Shown: piece by piece, positions 22,355-30,605 of the stretch | How the letters are laid out: each line of letters begins with the position of its first letter | How positions within the stretch are numbered: position 1 is the stretch's first letter | DNA from: Pseudomonadota bacterium | GTDB lineage: Bacteria > Pseudomonadota > Alphaproteobacteria > GCA-2746255 | Assembly: GCA_040752895.1 (NCBI GenBank) | Contig: JBFMHN010000002.1 | Span: 124,001-188,000 of the forward strand | Direction of reading: 5' to 3' | DNA length: 64,000 nt | Made by a program: the position numbers and the translations under genes | The notes under the pieces: generated by a model | Seen by the model: only the letters and a program-made list of their open reading frames with translations | Told to the model about the DNA's origin: nothing | Databases searched by the model: none

Positions 22355-23397
22355 AAACGGAAGACCGTTTGAGCCTTTACGATTTTGACCTGCCGCGGGA
22401 ACGGATCGCCGACCGCCCGATCGAGCCCCGCGACCAGGCGCGGCTTCTCGTCATCGGCAAGACGCTCCTCGACCGCGGAATGACGGACCTGCCGAACCTT
22501 CTGGCACCGGGCGATCTGCTGGTCTTCAACGACACGCGCGTGCTGCCCACCCGCCTGCCGGGCAGGAAGGAAACCGCGAAGGTCGAGGTGACGCTGCACA
22601 AGGCGCTGTCGCCCGACCGCTGGCTTGCCTTCGCCAAGCCCGCCCGCAAGCTCAAGCCGGGCGATCTTATCGGCTTCGAGGAAGGGCTTGAGGCGCGGGT
22701 GATCGAAAAGCGGGAAGGGGGTGAGGTGCTGCTCCGGCTCAACCGGGAAGGGGATGCCCTCTTTACGGCCTTGGGCCGCGTCGGAAAGATGCCGCTTCCC
22801 CCTTATATTCGCAGGGCAACGGGGCCGGACGCCCGCGACCAGGCGGACTACCAGACGATCTTCGCCGCGGTGCCCGGGGCGGTGGCCGCCCCCACCGCCG
22901 GCCTTCACTACACGCCCAAACTCCTCGCCATGCTTGCCGCCCGCGGCGTGCGGTGGACGACGGTGACCCTGCACGTCGGCGCCGGCACCTTCCTGCCCGT
23001 CGCCACCGAGAACCTGGCCGAGCACCGCCTGCACGCGGAATGGGGGAAGCTGGGCAAGGCGGCGGCGACGGCCATCGCGGAAACCCGCGCGCGCGCGGGT
23101 CGCGTCGTCGCGGTCGGCACGACCTCCTTGCGTCTCCTGGAAACGGCGGCGGACGCGCAAGGGCGCGTTTGCCCCTTCGAAGGCGAGACCGCCCTTTTCA
23201 TCCGGCCCGGCCACGTCTTCCGCGCCGCCGATTTGCTGCTTACGAATTTTCATCTTCCGCGCTCGACCCTTTTCGTGCTGGTCTCCGCCTTCGCCGGCCG
23301 CGAGCGCATGCGCGCGGCTTACGCGCACGCGATCGCCGAAGGGTATCGCTTCTTCTCGTACGGGGATTGCTGTCTCTTGACGCCGGAAAAGGCATGA
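22342..23397 (+). CDS. queA: S-adenosylmethionine:tRNA ribosyltransferase-isomerase
   Basis: Moves the ribosyl part of SAM to preQ1 in tRNA, forming epoxyqueuosine; cytoplasmic. It is 351 residues, normal for QueA, with the family stretches [39 protein letters not shown] and [10 protein letters not shown] near the middle, and [17 protein letters not shown] near the end. The ATG at 22342 has GAGAGGA before it. An alternative GTG at 22351 would give the GTGA overlap with the queG stop. The 3' end overlaps tgt in ATGA. Confidence 0.97.
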   Translation: MGGVKTEDRLSLYDFDLPRERIADRPIEPRDQARLLVIGKTLLDRGMTDLPNLLAPGDLLVFNDTRVLPTRLPGRKETAKVEVTLHKALSPDRWLAFAKPARKLKPGDLIGFEEGLEARVIEKREGGEVLLRLNREGDALFTALGRVGKMPLPPYIRRATGPDARDQADYQTIFAAVPGAVAAPTAGLHYTPKLLAMLAARGVRWTTVTLHVGAGTFLPVATENLAEHRLHAEWGKLGKAAATAIAETRARAGRVVAVGTTSLRLLETAADAQGRVCPFEGETALFIRPGHVFRAADLLLTNFHLPRSTLFVLVSAFAGRERMRAAYAHAIAEGYRFFSYGDCCLLTPEKA

Positions 23398-24515
23398 CGA
23401 ATTTCACGCGCGAAGCCGAAGCCGGCAAGGCACGGACCGGCCTTCTCGAAACCGCCCACGGCAAGGTGCAAACGCCCGCCTTCATGCCGGTCGGCACGGC
23501 CGCGACCGTCAAGGCGATGACGCCCGGCATGGTGCGGGAAAGCGGGGCGGAGATCCTGCTTTGCAACACCTACCACCTGATGCTGCGGCCCGGCGCCGAA
23601 CGGATCGCAGCGCTTGGCGGGCTGCACCGCTTCATGGGCTGGAACGGCCCGATTCTCACCGATTCCGGAGGTTTCCAGGTGTGGTCCCTGGCCAAGCTCC
23701 GCGACGTCCGGGAGGAAGGGGTTACGTTTCGCTCCCACCTCGACGGGACACGGCAGGAGCTGACGCCGGAACGCGCGGTCGCCATCCAGCATCTTCTGGG
23801 TTCCGACATCACGATGGTGTTCGACGAATGCACGGCGTGGCCGGTGACCGAGGAAGCCGCCGCCGCCTCGATGCGGCTTTCGATGCGCTGGGCGGAACGC
23901 TCGAAGGCGGCTTACCAGGCACGCGAAGGCCACGGCCTTTTCGGCATCGTCCAGGGCAGCCTCTTTCCGGAACTGCGCGTCGAATCGGCGAAGCGCCTCG
24001 TCGAGATCGGCTTCGACGGCTACGCGGTGGGTGGACTTTCCGTGGGCGAGACGCGCGAGAAGATGTTCGCGACGCTTGAGGCGACGCTGCCGCATCTGCC
24101 GAAGGAAAAGCCCCGCTACCTGATGGGCGTCGGCACGCCGGCCGATATCGCCGGTGCCGTCCTGAGAGGGGTGGACCTTTTCGATTGCGTGCTGCCGACA
24201 CGGTCGGGCCGCACCGGCCAGGCGTTCACGCGGGCGGGAAAGCTCAACCTGCGGAACGCCCGCCACGCCGAGGACGCCCGCCCGCTCGATGCCGCCTGCC
24301 GCTGCCCGGCCTGTCGGGATTTCTCGCGCGCCTACCTCCACCACCTCACCAAGGCCGGCGAGATTCTGGGCGCGATGCTGCTCACTACCCATAACCTTCA
24401 TTACTACCAGGACGTTATGGCCGACCTTCGCGAAGCAATCCGAAGAAACAGCCTGCAAGCCATGGTCGAGGAAATCACCCGCCGGACGGCGCCCGAGGAA
24501 CCCGACAAAACGTGA
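23394..24515 (+). CDS. tgt: tRNA-guanine(34) transglycosylase
   Basis: Exchanges guanine for preQ1 at position 34 of GUN-anticodon tRNAs. It is 373 residues in a TIM barrel, with the catalytic Asp90 in TDSGGFQV, the second catalytic Asp in [15 protein letters not shown], and the C-terminal zinc site [17 protein letters not shown]. The ATG at 23394 overlaps the queA stop; the frame is open further upstream, but there it lies inside queA. Operon neighbours queG and queA act after it in the same pathway. Confidence 0.98.
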   Translation: MTNFTREAEAGKARTGLLETAHGKVQTPAFMPVGTAATVKAMTPGMVRESGAEILLCNTYHLMLRPGAERIAALGGLHRFMGWNGPILTDSGGFQVWSLAKLRDVREEGVTFRSHLDGTRQELTPERAVAIQHLLGSDITMVFDECTAWPVTEEAAAASMRLSMRWAERSKAAYQAREGHGLFGIVQGSLFPELRVESAKRLVEIGFDGYAVGGLSVGETREKMFATLEATLPHLPKEKPRYLMGVGTPADIAGAVLRGVDLFDCVLPTRSGRTGQAFTRAGKLNLRNARHAEDARPLDAACRCPACRDFSRAYLHHLTKAGEILGAMLLTTHNLHYYQDVMADLREAIRRNSLQAMVEEITRRTAPEEPDKT

Positions 24516-24523
24516 ACAAATTC

Positions 24524-24597
24524 ACCGGGTTAGCATACAGTGGTAGGCATGGGATGATTTTCCTATAATGCGATGGTTAAAATTTTCCTAACCCGGT
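24524..24597. repeat. 10-bp perfect inverted repeat flanking an AT-rich block with TATAAT
   Basis: ACCGGGTTAG (24524-24533) and CTAACCCGGT (24588-24597) are perfect inverted copies 54 bases apart. The left copy begins 8 bases after the tgt stop. Between them lies a perfect TATAAT (24564-24569), with no convincing -35. As RNA the arms could close a large stem-loop at the end of tgt; as DNA they could be regulator sites or the ends of a small relic element. Confidence 0.6.
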
Positions 24598-24672
24598 CAA
24601 GAGAATGGCGGAAAAATTTAAGGCCCCCTCCAGAAATATGGTCTTTGGCCTTCTGGAAAAACCAAACCCGGG

Positions 24673-24743
24673 CGGCTTGGCGAAAGCCGGGGGAGAAGCT
24701 AGGCTCCAGATAACGGCGGCGCCCGGCGGCAAAAGGATAAAAC
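24673..24743 (+). promoter_or_regulatory. Structured queF leader with two mutually exclusive stems
   Basis: CGGCTT (24673-24678) can pair with AAGCCG (24684-24689). The overlapping GCCGGG (24686-24691) can instead pair with CCCGGC (24722-24727), enclosing a small GGAG/CTCC hairpin (24692-24695 with 24704-24707). Directly after the second stem come A-rich bases and the AAGG ribosome site (24733-24736) of queF. It does not match the preQ1-I aptamer consensus that I know. Function is inference. Confidence 0.35.
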
Positions 24744-25208
24744 ATGGCGGCAGATTCCGATGATTCCCTGACCCAGCTCGGCCGGCAGGCGGCGATTCCG
24801 GCCTCGCCCGAGGAAGCGGTGCTGGAGGGCTTCGCCAACCCCGACACCAGCACCGACTACCTCGTCCGCTTCACCTGCCCGGAATTCACCACCCTCTGCC
24901 CGATCACCGGCCAGCCGGACTTCGCCCATTTCGTGATCGACTACGTGCCGGCCGCGCGCTGCCTCGAAAGCAAGTCGCTCAAGCTTTACCTGGCGGCGTT
25001 CCGGAACGCCGCCTGCTTCCACGAGCAAGGCACCCTCGCCATCGTCGGCAAGATAGAGGCGGCCATTCGCCCGCGCTGGCTGCGCGTCGCCGGCTATTGG
25101 TTTCCCCGCGGCGGCATTCCGATCGATATCTTCTACCAGTCCGGCCCGCCGCCGGCAGGCCTCTGGGTGCCGGAACCGGGCGTTGCCCCCTATCGCGGCC
25201 GCGGCTAG
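24744..25208 (+). CDS. queF: NADPH-dependent 7-cyano-7-deazaguanine reductase (short, YkvM type)
   Basis: Reduces the nitrile preQ0 to the amine preQ1, the base that Tgt inserts. The 154-residue protein is of the unimodular YkvM class. The nucleophile Cys52 is in [13 protein letters not shown] and the proton-donor Asp59 follows it, matching Cys55/Asp62 of the Bacillus enzyme by spacing. The QueF motif [16 protein letters not shown] (73-88) binds NADPH. It has its own 228-base leader region after tgt. Its stop overlaps the convergent queD stop by two bases. Confidence 0.96.
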   Translation: MAADSDDSLTQLGRQAAIPASPEEAVLEGFANPDTSTDYLVRFTCPEFTTLCPITGQPDFAHFVIDYVPAARCLESKSLKLYLAAFRNAACFHEQGTLAIVGKIEAAIRPRWLRVAGYWFPRGGIPIDIFYQSGPPPAGLWVPEPGVAPYRGRG

Positions 25209-25570
25209 GGGCCGTCTTCTCCCCGGTAGACGGCACCCGCCGTGCAGGTTTCCCGCAGGATGACTTCCGCAAGACCGGAAAGCCTTGGCTTCAGCCGCGC
25301 CCAGATCCAGCGCGCCAGCACCTCGCTGGTCGGATTTTCGAGGCCTTCGACGTCGTTCAGGTAGCGGTGGTCGAGGGCGGCGAAGAGCGGGGCGAAGGCC
25401 GCCTCGACCTCGGCGAAATCCATGACCCAGCCGCTCTTTTCGCCGAGCGGGCCCCGAATGCGCAGCTCAATGACGAAGGAATGGCCGTGCAGGCGTTCGC
25501 ATTTGTGGCCCGGCGGCACGTGGGGAAGCCGGTGGGCCGCTTCGATCCGGAAGGTCTTGTAGATTTCCAT
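25205..25570 (-). CDS. queD: 6-carboxy-5,6,7,8-tetrahydropterin synthase
   Basis: Converts 7,8-dihydroneopterin triphosphate to 6-carboxytetrahydropterin, the first dedicated queuosine step. It is 121 residues, a normal length for the PTPS-like fold. Zinc ligands are His13, His28 and His30, and the catalytic Cys24 stands in CERLHGHSF. The DHRYLND and [12 protein letters not shown] stretches are typical. It is the last gene of the minus-strand run queC-queE-queD, starting 23 bases after queE. Confidence 0.96.
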   Translation of the reverse strand: MEIYKTFRIEAAHRLPHVPPGHKCERLHGHSFVIELRIRGPLGEKSGWVMDFAEVEAAFAPLFAALDHRYLNDVEGLENPTSEVLARWIWARLKPRLSGLAEVILRETCTAGAVYRGEDGP

Positions 25571-25593
25571 TATACGCCTCGCGGGTCGCGGTC

Positions 25594-26232
25594 TCAGGGT
25601 ATGCCGATCAGCTTATGCGCCTGTAGGCTTAAACGCCATTTCGGGTGGCGCAGGCAATAGTCGAGTGCTGCAAGCGTCGCCTCGGCGCGCGCCGGCCCGT
25701 CCATCGGCTGCAGGAAAAAATGCGCGAAGTCGAGTTGCTCGAAGCGGTCCGGCGGCGCGCCTGCCTGCGGGTAGACGAGCTTCAACTCCTCCCCCTTCTT
25801 GACGGCAAGCGGCGCGCCGGCCTTCGGACTTACGCAAAGCCAGTCGAGGTTGGCGGGCGGGGGCAGCGTGCCGTTGGTCTCGACGGCAAGCGTAAAACCT
25901 TCCCCGTGGAGGGCGTCCACCAGCGCGGCGTCGAGCTGCAAAAGCGGCTCGCCCCCCGTGCAGACGACGAGCGGCTCGCCCCCTTCCCACGCCGCGTCCC
26001 AAATGGCGCGCACGGCAAGGCCAAGCTGTGCGGCGGACGCGAAGCGTCCCCCGCCCACGCCATCGGTGCCGACGAAATCGGTGTCGCAGAAGGTGCAGAC
26101 GGCCGCCATTCGGTCCGCTGCCCGGCCCGACCACAGGTTGCATCCGGCAAAGCGCAGGAAGACGGCCGACCGCCCCGTATTGGCGCCTTCGCCCTGCAAG
26201 GTCGCGTAGATTTCCTTGACCGCGTAGCTCAT
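25594..26232 (-). CDS. queE: 7-carboxy-7-deazaguanine synthase (radical SAM)
   Basis: Radical-SAM enzyme that contracts 6-carboxytetrahydropterin to 7-carboxy-7-deazaguanine. It is 212 residues. The cluster motif is CX14CX2C, from the Cys of FAGCNLW to CTFC, not the common CX3CX2C; this long form is known in some proteobacterial QueE enzymes. [12 protein letters not shown] and VETNGT follow as in the family. The ATG at 26232 overlaps the queC stop (ATGA). The frame is open upstream to 26526, but only inside queC. Confidence 0.95.
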   Translation of the reverse strand: MSYAVKEIYATLQGEGANTGRSAVFLRFAGCNLWSGRAADRMAAVCTFCDTDFVGTDGVGGGRFASAAQLGLAVRAIWDAAWEGGEPLVVCTGGEPLLQLDAALVDALHGEGFTLAVETNGTLPPPANLDWLCVSPKAGAPLAVKKGEELKLVYPQAGAPPDRFEQLDFAHFFLQPMDGPARAEATLAALDYCLRHPKWRLSLQAHKLIGIP

Positions 26233-26936
26233 CCCGCCGCGGCCCGGTTCGCGTAAACCGTGGGGTCCTTGATCCCCGCCGTCTCGAACCCCTGCCGCCG
26301 CAACCGGCAAGCGTCGCACCGCCCGCAGGCCTCGCCCGCCGGCCCCGGGTCGTAGCAGCTCAAGGTAAGGCCGTAATCCACGCCAAGGGCCGCGCCCTTC
26401 TTCAGGATGTCGGCCTTCGTGAGCGTGATCAGGGGCGCACGGATCGCAAGCGGCCTTCCCTCGACACCCGCCCGCGTCGCCAGCCCCGCCAGCCGTTCGA
26501 AGGCCGCGATGTAGTCGGGCCGGCAATCGGGGTAGCCGCTGTAGTCAACCGCGTTCACGCCGATGAAGATGTCGGAAGCGCCGAGGACTTCCGCGAAGGC
26601 CAGCGCGAAGGAAAGAAAGATCGTGTTGCGCGCCGGGACATAGGTGATCGGAATTTCCGCCGCCATGTTCTCGAACTTGCGATCCTTCGGCACCGCGATG
26701 TCGGCGGTGAGCGCCGAACCGCCGAACGGGCGCAGGTCGATCTCTTGAAGGATGTGGTCCGCCGCCCCCAACTGGGCCGCCACCTGCTGCGCCGCCGCGA
26801 TCTCGCCGGCATGGCGCTGGCCATAGTGGAAGGTGAGCGCGTAAGCCGCGAACCCTTCGCGGATCGCCAACGCCAGGGTGGTCGCCGAATCGACGCCGCC
26901 GCTTAGGAGAACGACCGCTTTCCGTTTCGCTGCCAT
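26229..26936 (-). CDS. queC: 7-cyano-7-deazaguanine synthase
   Basis: Makes preQ0 from 7-carboxy-7-deazaguanine, ATP and ammonia. It is 235 residues. The PP-loop is [12 protein letters not shown] at the N-terminus. Four zinc-binding cysteines sit near the C-terminus: one in LSCYDPG and three in [11 protein letters not shown]. It is the first gene of queC-queE-queD. Upstream are 137 bases that also hold the terminator hairpin of the next minus-strand gene. Confidence 0.97.
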   Translation of the reverse strand: MAAKRKAVVLLSGGVDSATTLALAIREGFAAYALTFHYGQRHAGEIAAAQQVAAQLGAADHILQEIDLRPFGGSALTADIAVPKDRKFENMAAEIPITYVPARNTIFLSFALAFAEVLGASDIFIGVNAVDYSGYPDCRPDYIAAFERLAGLATRAGVEGRPLAIRAPLITLTKADILKKGAALGVDYGLTLSCYDPGPAGEACGRCDACRLRRQGFETAGIKDPTVYANRAAAG

Positions 26937-27024
26937 AGGCTTTCGACCGGAAATGCCAGGTTGGCCCGGTTTTTTTGGGATAGCACATTTCGCTGCCGGC
27001 CGCCTACGCCGAAGCCCTTAAACG

Positions 27025-27048
27025 AAGGGCCCGGTTTCCCGGGCCCTT
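27025..27048 (-). terminator. GC-rich hairpin, likely terminator of the Bax inhibitor-1 gene
   Basis: AAGGGCCCGG (27025-27034) pairs with CCGGGCCCTT (27039-27048) around a four-base loop, 26 bases beyond the stop at 27074. The downstream T content on the minus strand is modest (TTCGTTT). An overlapping weaker stem, GCCCTT/AAGGGC, can compete with it. Confidence 0.55.
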
Positions 27049-27073
27049 TTCCTTGACTGCCGTCCGGCATCGC

Positions 27074-27787
27074 CTAGCGACGCTGACCGAACAGTTGCAG
27101 CAGCAGTATGAAAAGGTTGATGAAGTCGAGGTAGAGGCTGAGCGCCCCCATCAGCGCCTTCTTGCCGGCCACCTCGCCCGGATCCACTTCCGAATACAGC
27201 CACTTGATCCGCTGCGTGTCGTGGGCGGTAAGGCCGACGAAGACGAGGACGCCAATCACCGAGACGGCGAAGTGCAGCATCGTGCTCTGAAGGAAGAGAT
27301 TGACGAGCGAAGCCAGAATGACGCCGATCAGCCCCATGAAGAGGAACGCGCCAAGCTGCGTCAGGTCGCGCTTCGTCGTGTAGCCGTAAAGGCTCATGGC
27401 GGCGAAGGTGCCGGCCGAAATGAAGAAGACCCGCGCGATGCTCTCGCCCGTGAAGACAACGAAGATCGACGCCAGGGAGAGGCCCATGACGGCCGCGAAC
27501 GCCCAGAAAAGAATCTGCGCGGTGCTGTACTGGAAGCGGTGGATACCGAAACTCAGCGCGAACACGAAGCCCAACGGCGCCAGCATGACGACCCACATCA
27601 GCGGCGTTCCGAAAATCGCGTCGAAGAAGGCCGGCGTGTTGGCCACGGCGTAGGCGACGAGTCCGGTAAGCACCAGGCCCCCCGCCATGTAATTGTAAAC
27701 GCGAAGCATATGGCGCCGAAGCCCCTCGTCGATCGCCCCGACGGCGCCGGCGGCGGCGTAGCCTTGTGGATTTTCCTGCCAAGCCAT
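27074..27787 (-). CDS. Bax inhibitor-1/YccA family membrane protein
   Basis: Integral inner-membrane protein of 237 residues with about seven hydrophobic segments. The end, SLYLDFINLFILLLQLFG, is the family signature, and the N-terminus (AIDEGLRRHMLRVYNYMAGGL) is also typical. Members include E. coli YccA, which binds the FtsH protease, and pH-dependent calcium-leak channels; the role here is open. The ATG at 27787 has CAGGGG upstream; open frame continues to 27877 without a ribosome site. Confidence 0.93.
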   Translation of the reverse strand: MAWQENPQGYAAAGAVGAIDEGLRRHMLRVYNYMAGGLVLTGLVAYAVANTPAFFDAIFGTPLMWVVMLAPLGFVFALSFGIHRFQYSTAQILFWAFAAVMGLSLASIFVVFTGESIARVFFISAGTFAAMSLYGYTTKRDLTQLGAFLFMGLIGVILASLVNLFLQSTMLHFAVSVIGVLVFVGLTAHDTQRIKWLYSEVDPGEVAGKKALMGALSLYLDFINLFILLLQLFGQRR

Positions 27788-27946
27788 GTGCGAAATCCCC
27801 TGCCTTTCCCAACCTAAAGAAACCAAAATAAGCGACGTGGCCTTCATATTGGCATAGAAGGCCGCGAAATCAATCACCCCCTGACCCTCAAAGGGCCTGC
27901 GATCGTCCGGCCGAAAAAGGCGCCTTGCCCCCCTCCGGCGGCTGGC

Positions 27947-28717
27947 CTAGCGGGCCGTATAGCCCCCGTCGATGACGAGTTCGGCGCCGGTCATGAACTT
28001 CGATTCGTCCGAAGCCAGGTAAAGGACCCCGTAGGCGATATCGTACGGCTCGCCTATGTGGCCCATAGGGTGCAGCGATTCGATGTGACGGCGAATCTCC
28101 TTGGTGCCGCCGAGTTCGTCGATGGCCTGCGCCACCATCGGCGTTGCGATGTATCCGGGATGGACGGAATTCACGCGAATATTGTAGCCGGCCTTCGCGC
28201 AATGGAGGGCGGCCGACTTTGTCAAAAGCCGCACGCCGCCTTTCGACGAATTGTAGGCAAACAGGTTTTCATCCGCGATGATTCCCTCGATCGAGGAAAG
28301 GTTGACGATCGAACCGCCCCCGCCTTCTTTCATCGCGGCGATGCCGTATTTCGTCCCCAGGAACACGGCGTCCAGATTGATCGCGTGCAGCCACTTCCAC
28401 TCGTCGAACGTGGTCTGCTCGACGTTCTTCATCAGGACGACGCCGGCGTTGTTGACGAGCACGTCCAGACGGCCGAAGCGCTTGATTGTTTCGGCCGTCA
28501 CTTCCTTCCAGCGTTCTTCGGAGCGGACATCCTGGGCAAGAAAGAACGCCGTGCCGCCCGCCTTGGCGATCGCGGCGGCTGTTGCCTGGCCCTCGGCTTC
28601 CTTGATGTCCGTCAGAACGACCTTGGCACCTTCCTTGGCCAGCAGGCGACACATCGCTTCGCCAAGCCCCATGGCGCCGCCGGTCACCAGCGCCACTTTT
28701 TCCTTCATGCGGTCCAT
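27947..28717 (-). CDS. Classical short-chain dehydrogenase/reductase
   Basis: SDR of 256 residues. The NAD(P)-binding TGGAMGLGEAM, the structural NNAGV, the catalytic Ser in NLSSIEG, and Tyr and Lys in YNSSKGG are all present, ending in DGGYTAR. An acidic residue after the second strand (LTDIKEAE) suggests NAD rather than NADP. The closest named relatives are cyclopentanol or 3-hydroxy dehydrogenases, but the substrate cannot be told. It lies 159 bases upstream of the Bax inhibitor-1 gene on the same strand. Confidence 0.88.
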   Translation of the reverse strand: MDRMKEKVALVTGGAMGLGEAMCRLLAKEGAKVVLTDIKEAEGQATAAAIAKAGGTAFFLAQDVRSEERWKEVTAETIKRFGRLDVLVNNAGVVLMKNVEQTTFDEWKWLHAINLDAVFLGTKYGIAAMKEGGGGSIVNLSSIEGIIADENLFAYNSSKGGVRLLTKSAALHCAKAGYNIRVNSVHPGYIATPMVAQAIDELGGTKEIRRHIESLHPMGHIGEPYDIAYGVLYLASDESKFMTGAELVIDGGYTAR

Positions 28718-28860
28718 TCGTGCGCCCCTTTCCCTTTCGCGTATGGATTATTTTATGCCTCGCCACGAGGCGTCGCAAAGCCACAAAGGCTTCGCGCCCA
28801 CAGCGCACATCATCGGCAAAAACGGGCGCCGAATGACGCGGGAATAGACTCCCTTACGCG

Positions 28861-28890
28861 CCTTGCGCGTTCGGGCCTTGCGCGTTCGGG
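28861..28890. repeat. Perfect tandem duplication of a 15-bp unit beside tRNA-Arg
   Basis: CCTTGCGCGTTCGGG occurs twice head to tail (28861-28875 and 28876-28890), ending 13 bases from the 3' end of the tRNA. Two copies only, no flanking element. Confidence 0.9.
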
Positions 28891-28903
28891 GGTGGTTGGT
28901 GGG

Positions 28904-28980
28904 TGGCGCGCCCGGAGAGATTCGAACTCCCGACCCCCAGATTCGTAGTCTGGTGCTCTATCCAGCTGAGCTACGGGCGC
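28904..28980 (-). tRNA. tRNA-Arg (anticodon ACG)
   Basis: A 77-base tRNA with encoded CCA. On the minus strand the acceptor GCGCCCG pairs with CGGGCGC, then discriminator G and CCA. The anticodon stem CCAGA/TCTGG encloses CTACGAA, giving ACG, normally deaminated to ICG. D arm GCTCAGCTGGATAGAGC and T loop TTCGAAT are canonical. Confidence 0.98.
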
Positions 28981-29011
28981 CCAAAACGGGAACAAGGAAC
29001 AAGGAAGTCGG

Positions 29012-29040
29012 AACCTACTTAAAGCCCAAGCGAATGGCAA
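29012..29040 (-). promoter_or_regulatory. Candidate promoter of tRNA-Arg(ACG)
   Basis: On the minus strand TTGCCA (29035-29040), a 17-base spacer and TAGGTT (29012-29017) lie 32 bases before the tRNA 5' end. The -35 is good and the -10 weak. Confidence 0.35.
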
Positions 29041-29181
29041 GGAAGGGAAGCGAAGGCGCCCCCCAACCCTAGCCGCCCGCCGCCCGCGGCGGCAGGTCTA
29101 TCCGGAAACCGAGGTTATTTCTGGAAAATTAAAGAGTTGGCAGAAGAAACCCCTTCCATAATAATGCCCGGTCATCCAAAA

Positions 29182-29209
29182 TTGCCGAACGGACCGGCTT
29201 TGGTATAGT
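29182..29209 (+). promoter_or_regulatory. Candidate promoter of the OmpA-like lipoprotein gene
   Basis: TTGCCG (29182-29187), a 16-base spacer, then TATAGT (29204-29209, five of six matches), about 35 bases before the start codon. A second candidate lies upstream: TTGGCA (29137-29142), 16 bases, then TAATAA (29159-29164). Confidence 0.5.
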
Positions 29210-29244
29210 TTTGTTGCATTAGGGCAATATCGAGAACGATTCCC

Positions 29245-30486
29245 ATGGCTTTTGCGAAGCGATATGTCGTCGCATTTGCGGCGGCAATTCTTCTAGGAGG
29301 ATGCTCGTCCTTCGGGGAAGAGCTGTGGCCGTCTCTCACCGGCGATGAGCCGGCCGAGGGCGGCACCTTGATCGGAAAGACCGGAGAACCTTCGACGGAG
29401 CGCATCGTTATCGAACCGTCCGAAGCGGAGCAAGCGGCGGGTACGCCCGGTACTGGCGACGGCGCATACGCCGCCGCGCCGCAGATGGGCCCGCCCATCC
29501 TCGGCACCAGCAGTTTCGAGCCGACCGCCGTGACGCCGGGCCAGTCTACCGGCACCTATGTCGGCCAGAAGGTGACCCAGATCCGGTCGGAACTCAGTAC
29601 GCTTCGCGCAAATCTTTCCCAGCGCAACGGCGGCCTGCAGCAAATCCGCAGCACGACGGTGAACAACGCCCAGCAGTATCACGGCGCCATCGCCGCCATT
29701 CAGGCCCGCCTCCAGGTCGGCACGACGCCCGGCAACCCGATCCTCGTCAGCCAGTGGCAGACGGGGCAGCAGTTGCTCGGCAACATCAGTACCGACGTCA
29801 GCAACATGAACGTCCTCGCCAACAACGTGGCGGGCGATTCGGCGATGGCGGCCTACATCCTTGAATCGACGCGCGCGGCCTACAGCCTTTCCGGCGCCAT
29901 CGACGAGGACCACCGGCAGCTGGCCATTCTCGAGGACGAGGTAAACCGCACCGTCGTCATGGTCGACCGGCTTCTGAACGAGCTTAGCGAAGACATCAAC
30001 CGCCAGACCGCCTACCTGAACAACGAACGCCGGAATCTCACAATGCTTTCCGTCGCCATCAAGAACGGCGAGCTTTACGGGCCGAGCCTGGCAAACCGGG
30101 CCTTTTCCGCGCCACCCATCCGCGCGCAACTTTCCAGCGGCGGAATAGAAACGGCCGAGCTTGCCACGCCTTCGCCAGAAGCCGGGCGGCGCCCGCTCGT
30201 CGTTATCCGCTTCGATCGCGAGAACGTCGAATACGAGCAGGCGCTTTACACCGCCATTCGCGATGCCCTTGACCGCCGCCCAAACGCGACCTTCGATCTC
30301 GTCGCCATTGCCTCGATGAAGGGGAATACGGCGGACGCGGCCCGCAACACGAACACCTCGAAGAAGAACGCGGAAGACGTGCTGCGCGCGCTCCGCGACA
30401 TGGGATTGCCGGCGGATCGCCTTAACCTCAAGGCGATGCAAAGCATGGACGCCGAATCGAACGAGGTGCATATCTACGTCCGCTAA
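29245..30486 (+). CDS. Lipoprotein with coiled-coil-like middle and C-terminal OmpA-like domain
   Basis: 413 residues. The N-terminal signal ends in a lipobox LLGGC (Cys20), so it should be lipid-anchored. A proline- and glycine-rich linker (about 25-105) is followed by a long helical region (about 105-280) rich in Gln, Asn and Leu, suggestive of a coiled coil. The C-terminal 110 residues (RPLVVIRFDRENVEYEQALY to the end) resemble an OmpA/MotB-type fold that often contacts peptidoglycan. It stands alone between its own promoter and terminator. A periplasmic anchor or spacer is a guess; no named family is certain. Confidence 0.8.
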   Translation: MAFAKRYVVAFAAAILLGGCSSFGEELWPSLTGDEPAEGGTLIGKTGEPSTERIVIEPSEAEQAAGTPGTGDGAYAAAPQMGPPILGTSSFEPTAVTPGQSTGTYVGQKVTQIRSELSTLRANLSQRNGGLQQIRSTTVNNAQQYHGAIAAIQARLQVGTTPGNPILVSQWQTGQQLLGNISTDVSNMNVLANNVAGDSAMAAYILESTRAAYSLSGAIDEDHRQLAILEDEVNRTVVMVDRLLNELSEDINRQTAYLNNERRNLTMLSVAIKNGELYGPSLANRAFSAPPIRAQLSSGGIETAELATPSPEAGRRPLVVIRFDRENVEYEQALYTAIRDALDRRPNATFDLVAIASMKGNTADAARNTNTSKKNAEDVLRALRDMGLPADRLNLKAMQSMDAESNEVHIYVR

Positions 30487-30523
30487 ACCGGACAATCCGC
30501 CGCACCCCACCCGCAATCGAATC

Positions 30524-30560
30524 AAAACCGGCCAGTTGAAAGACTGGCCGGTTTTCGTTT
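30524..30560 (+). terminator. Rho-independent terminator after the OmpA-like lipoprotein
   Basis: AAAACCGGCCAGT (30524-30536) and ACTGGCCGGTTTT (30543-30555) form a perfect 13-bp stem with a six-base loop, followed by CGTTTG. It starts 37 bases after the stop. The A-run on the left also allows it to work on the minus strand. Confidence 0.88.
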
Positions 30561-30605
30561 GCGGCCACCTTGCGGAACGCAAGACCGGGTGGTAAGCCGA
30601 CGGCG

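Noticed and set aside
24630-24658. CCAGAA/TTCTGG hairpin as a terminator after tgt
   Set aside because: The loop is 15 bases and no T-run follows on either strand in the right position.
24640-24743. A canonical preQ1-I riboswitch before queF
   Set aside because: The leader lacks the loop and A-rich tail sequences of the known aptamer, so only a generic structured leader is reported.
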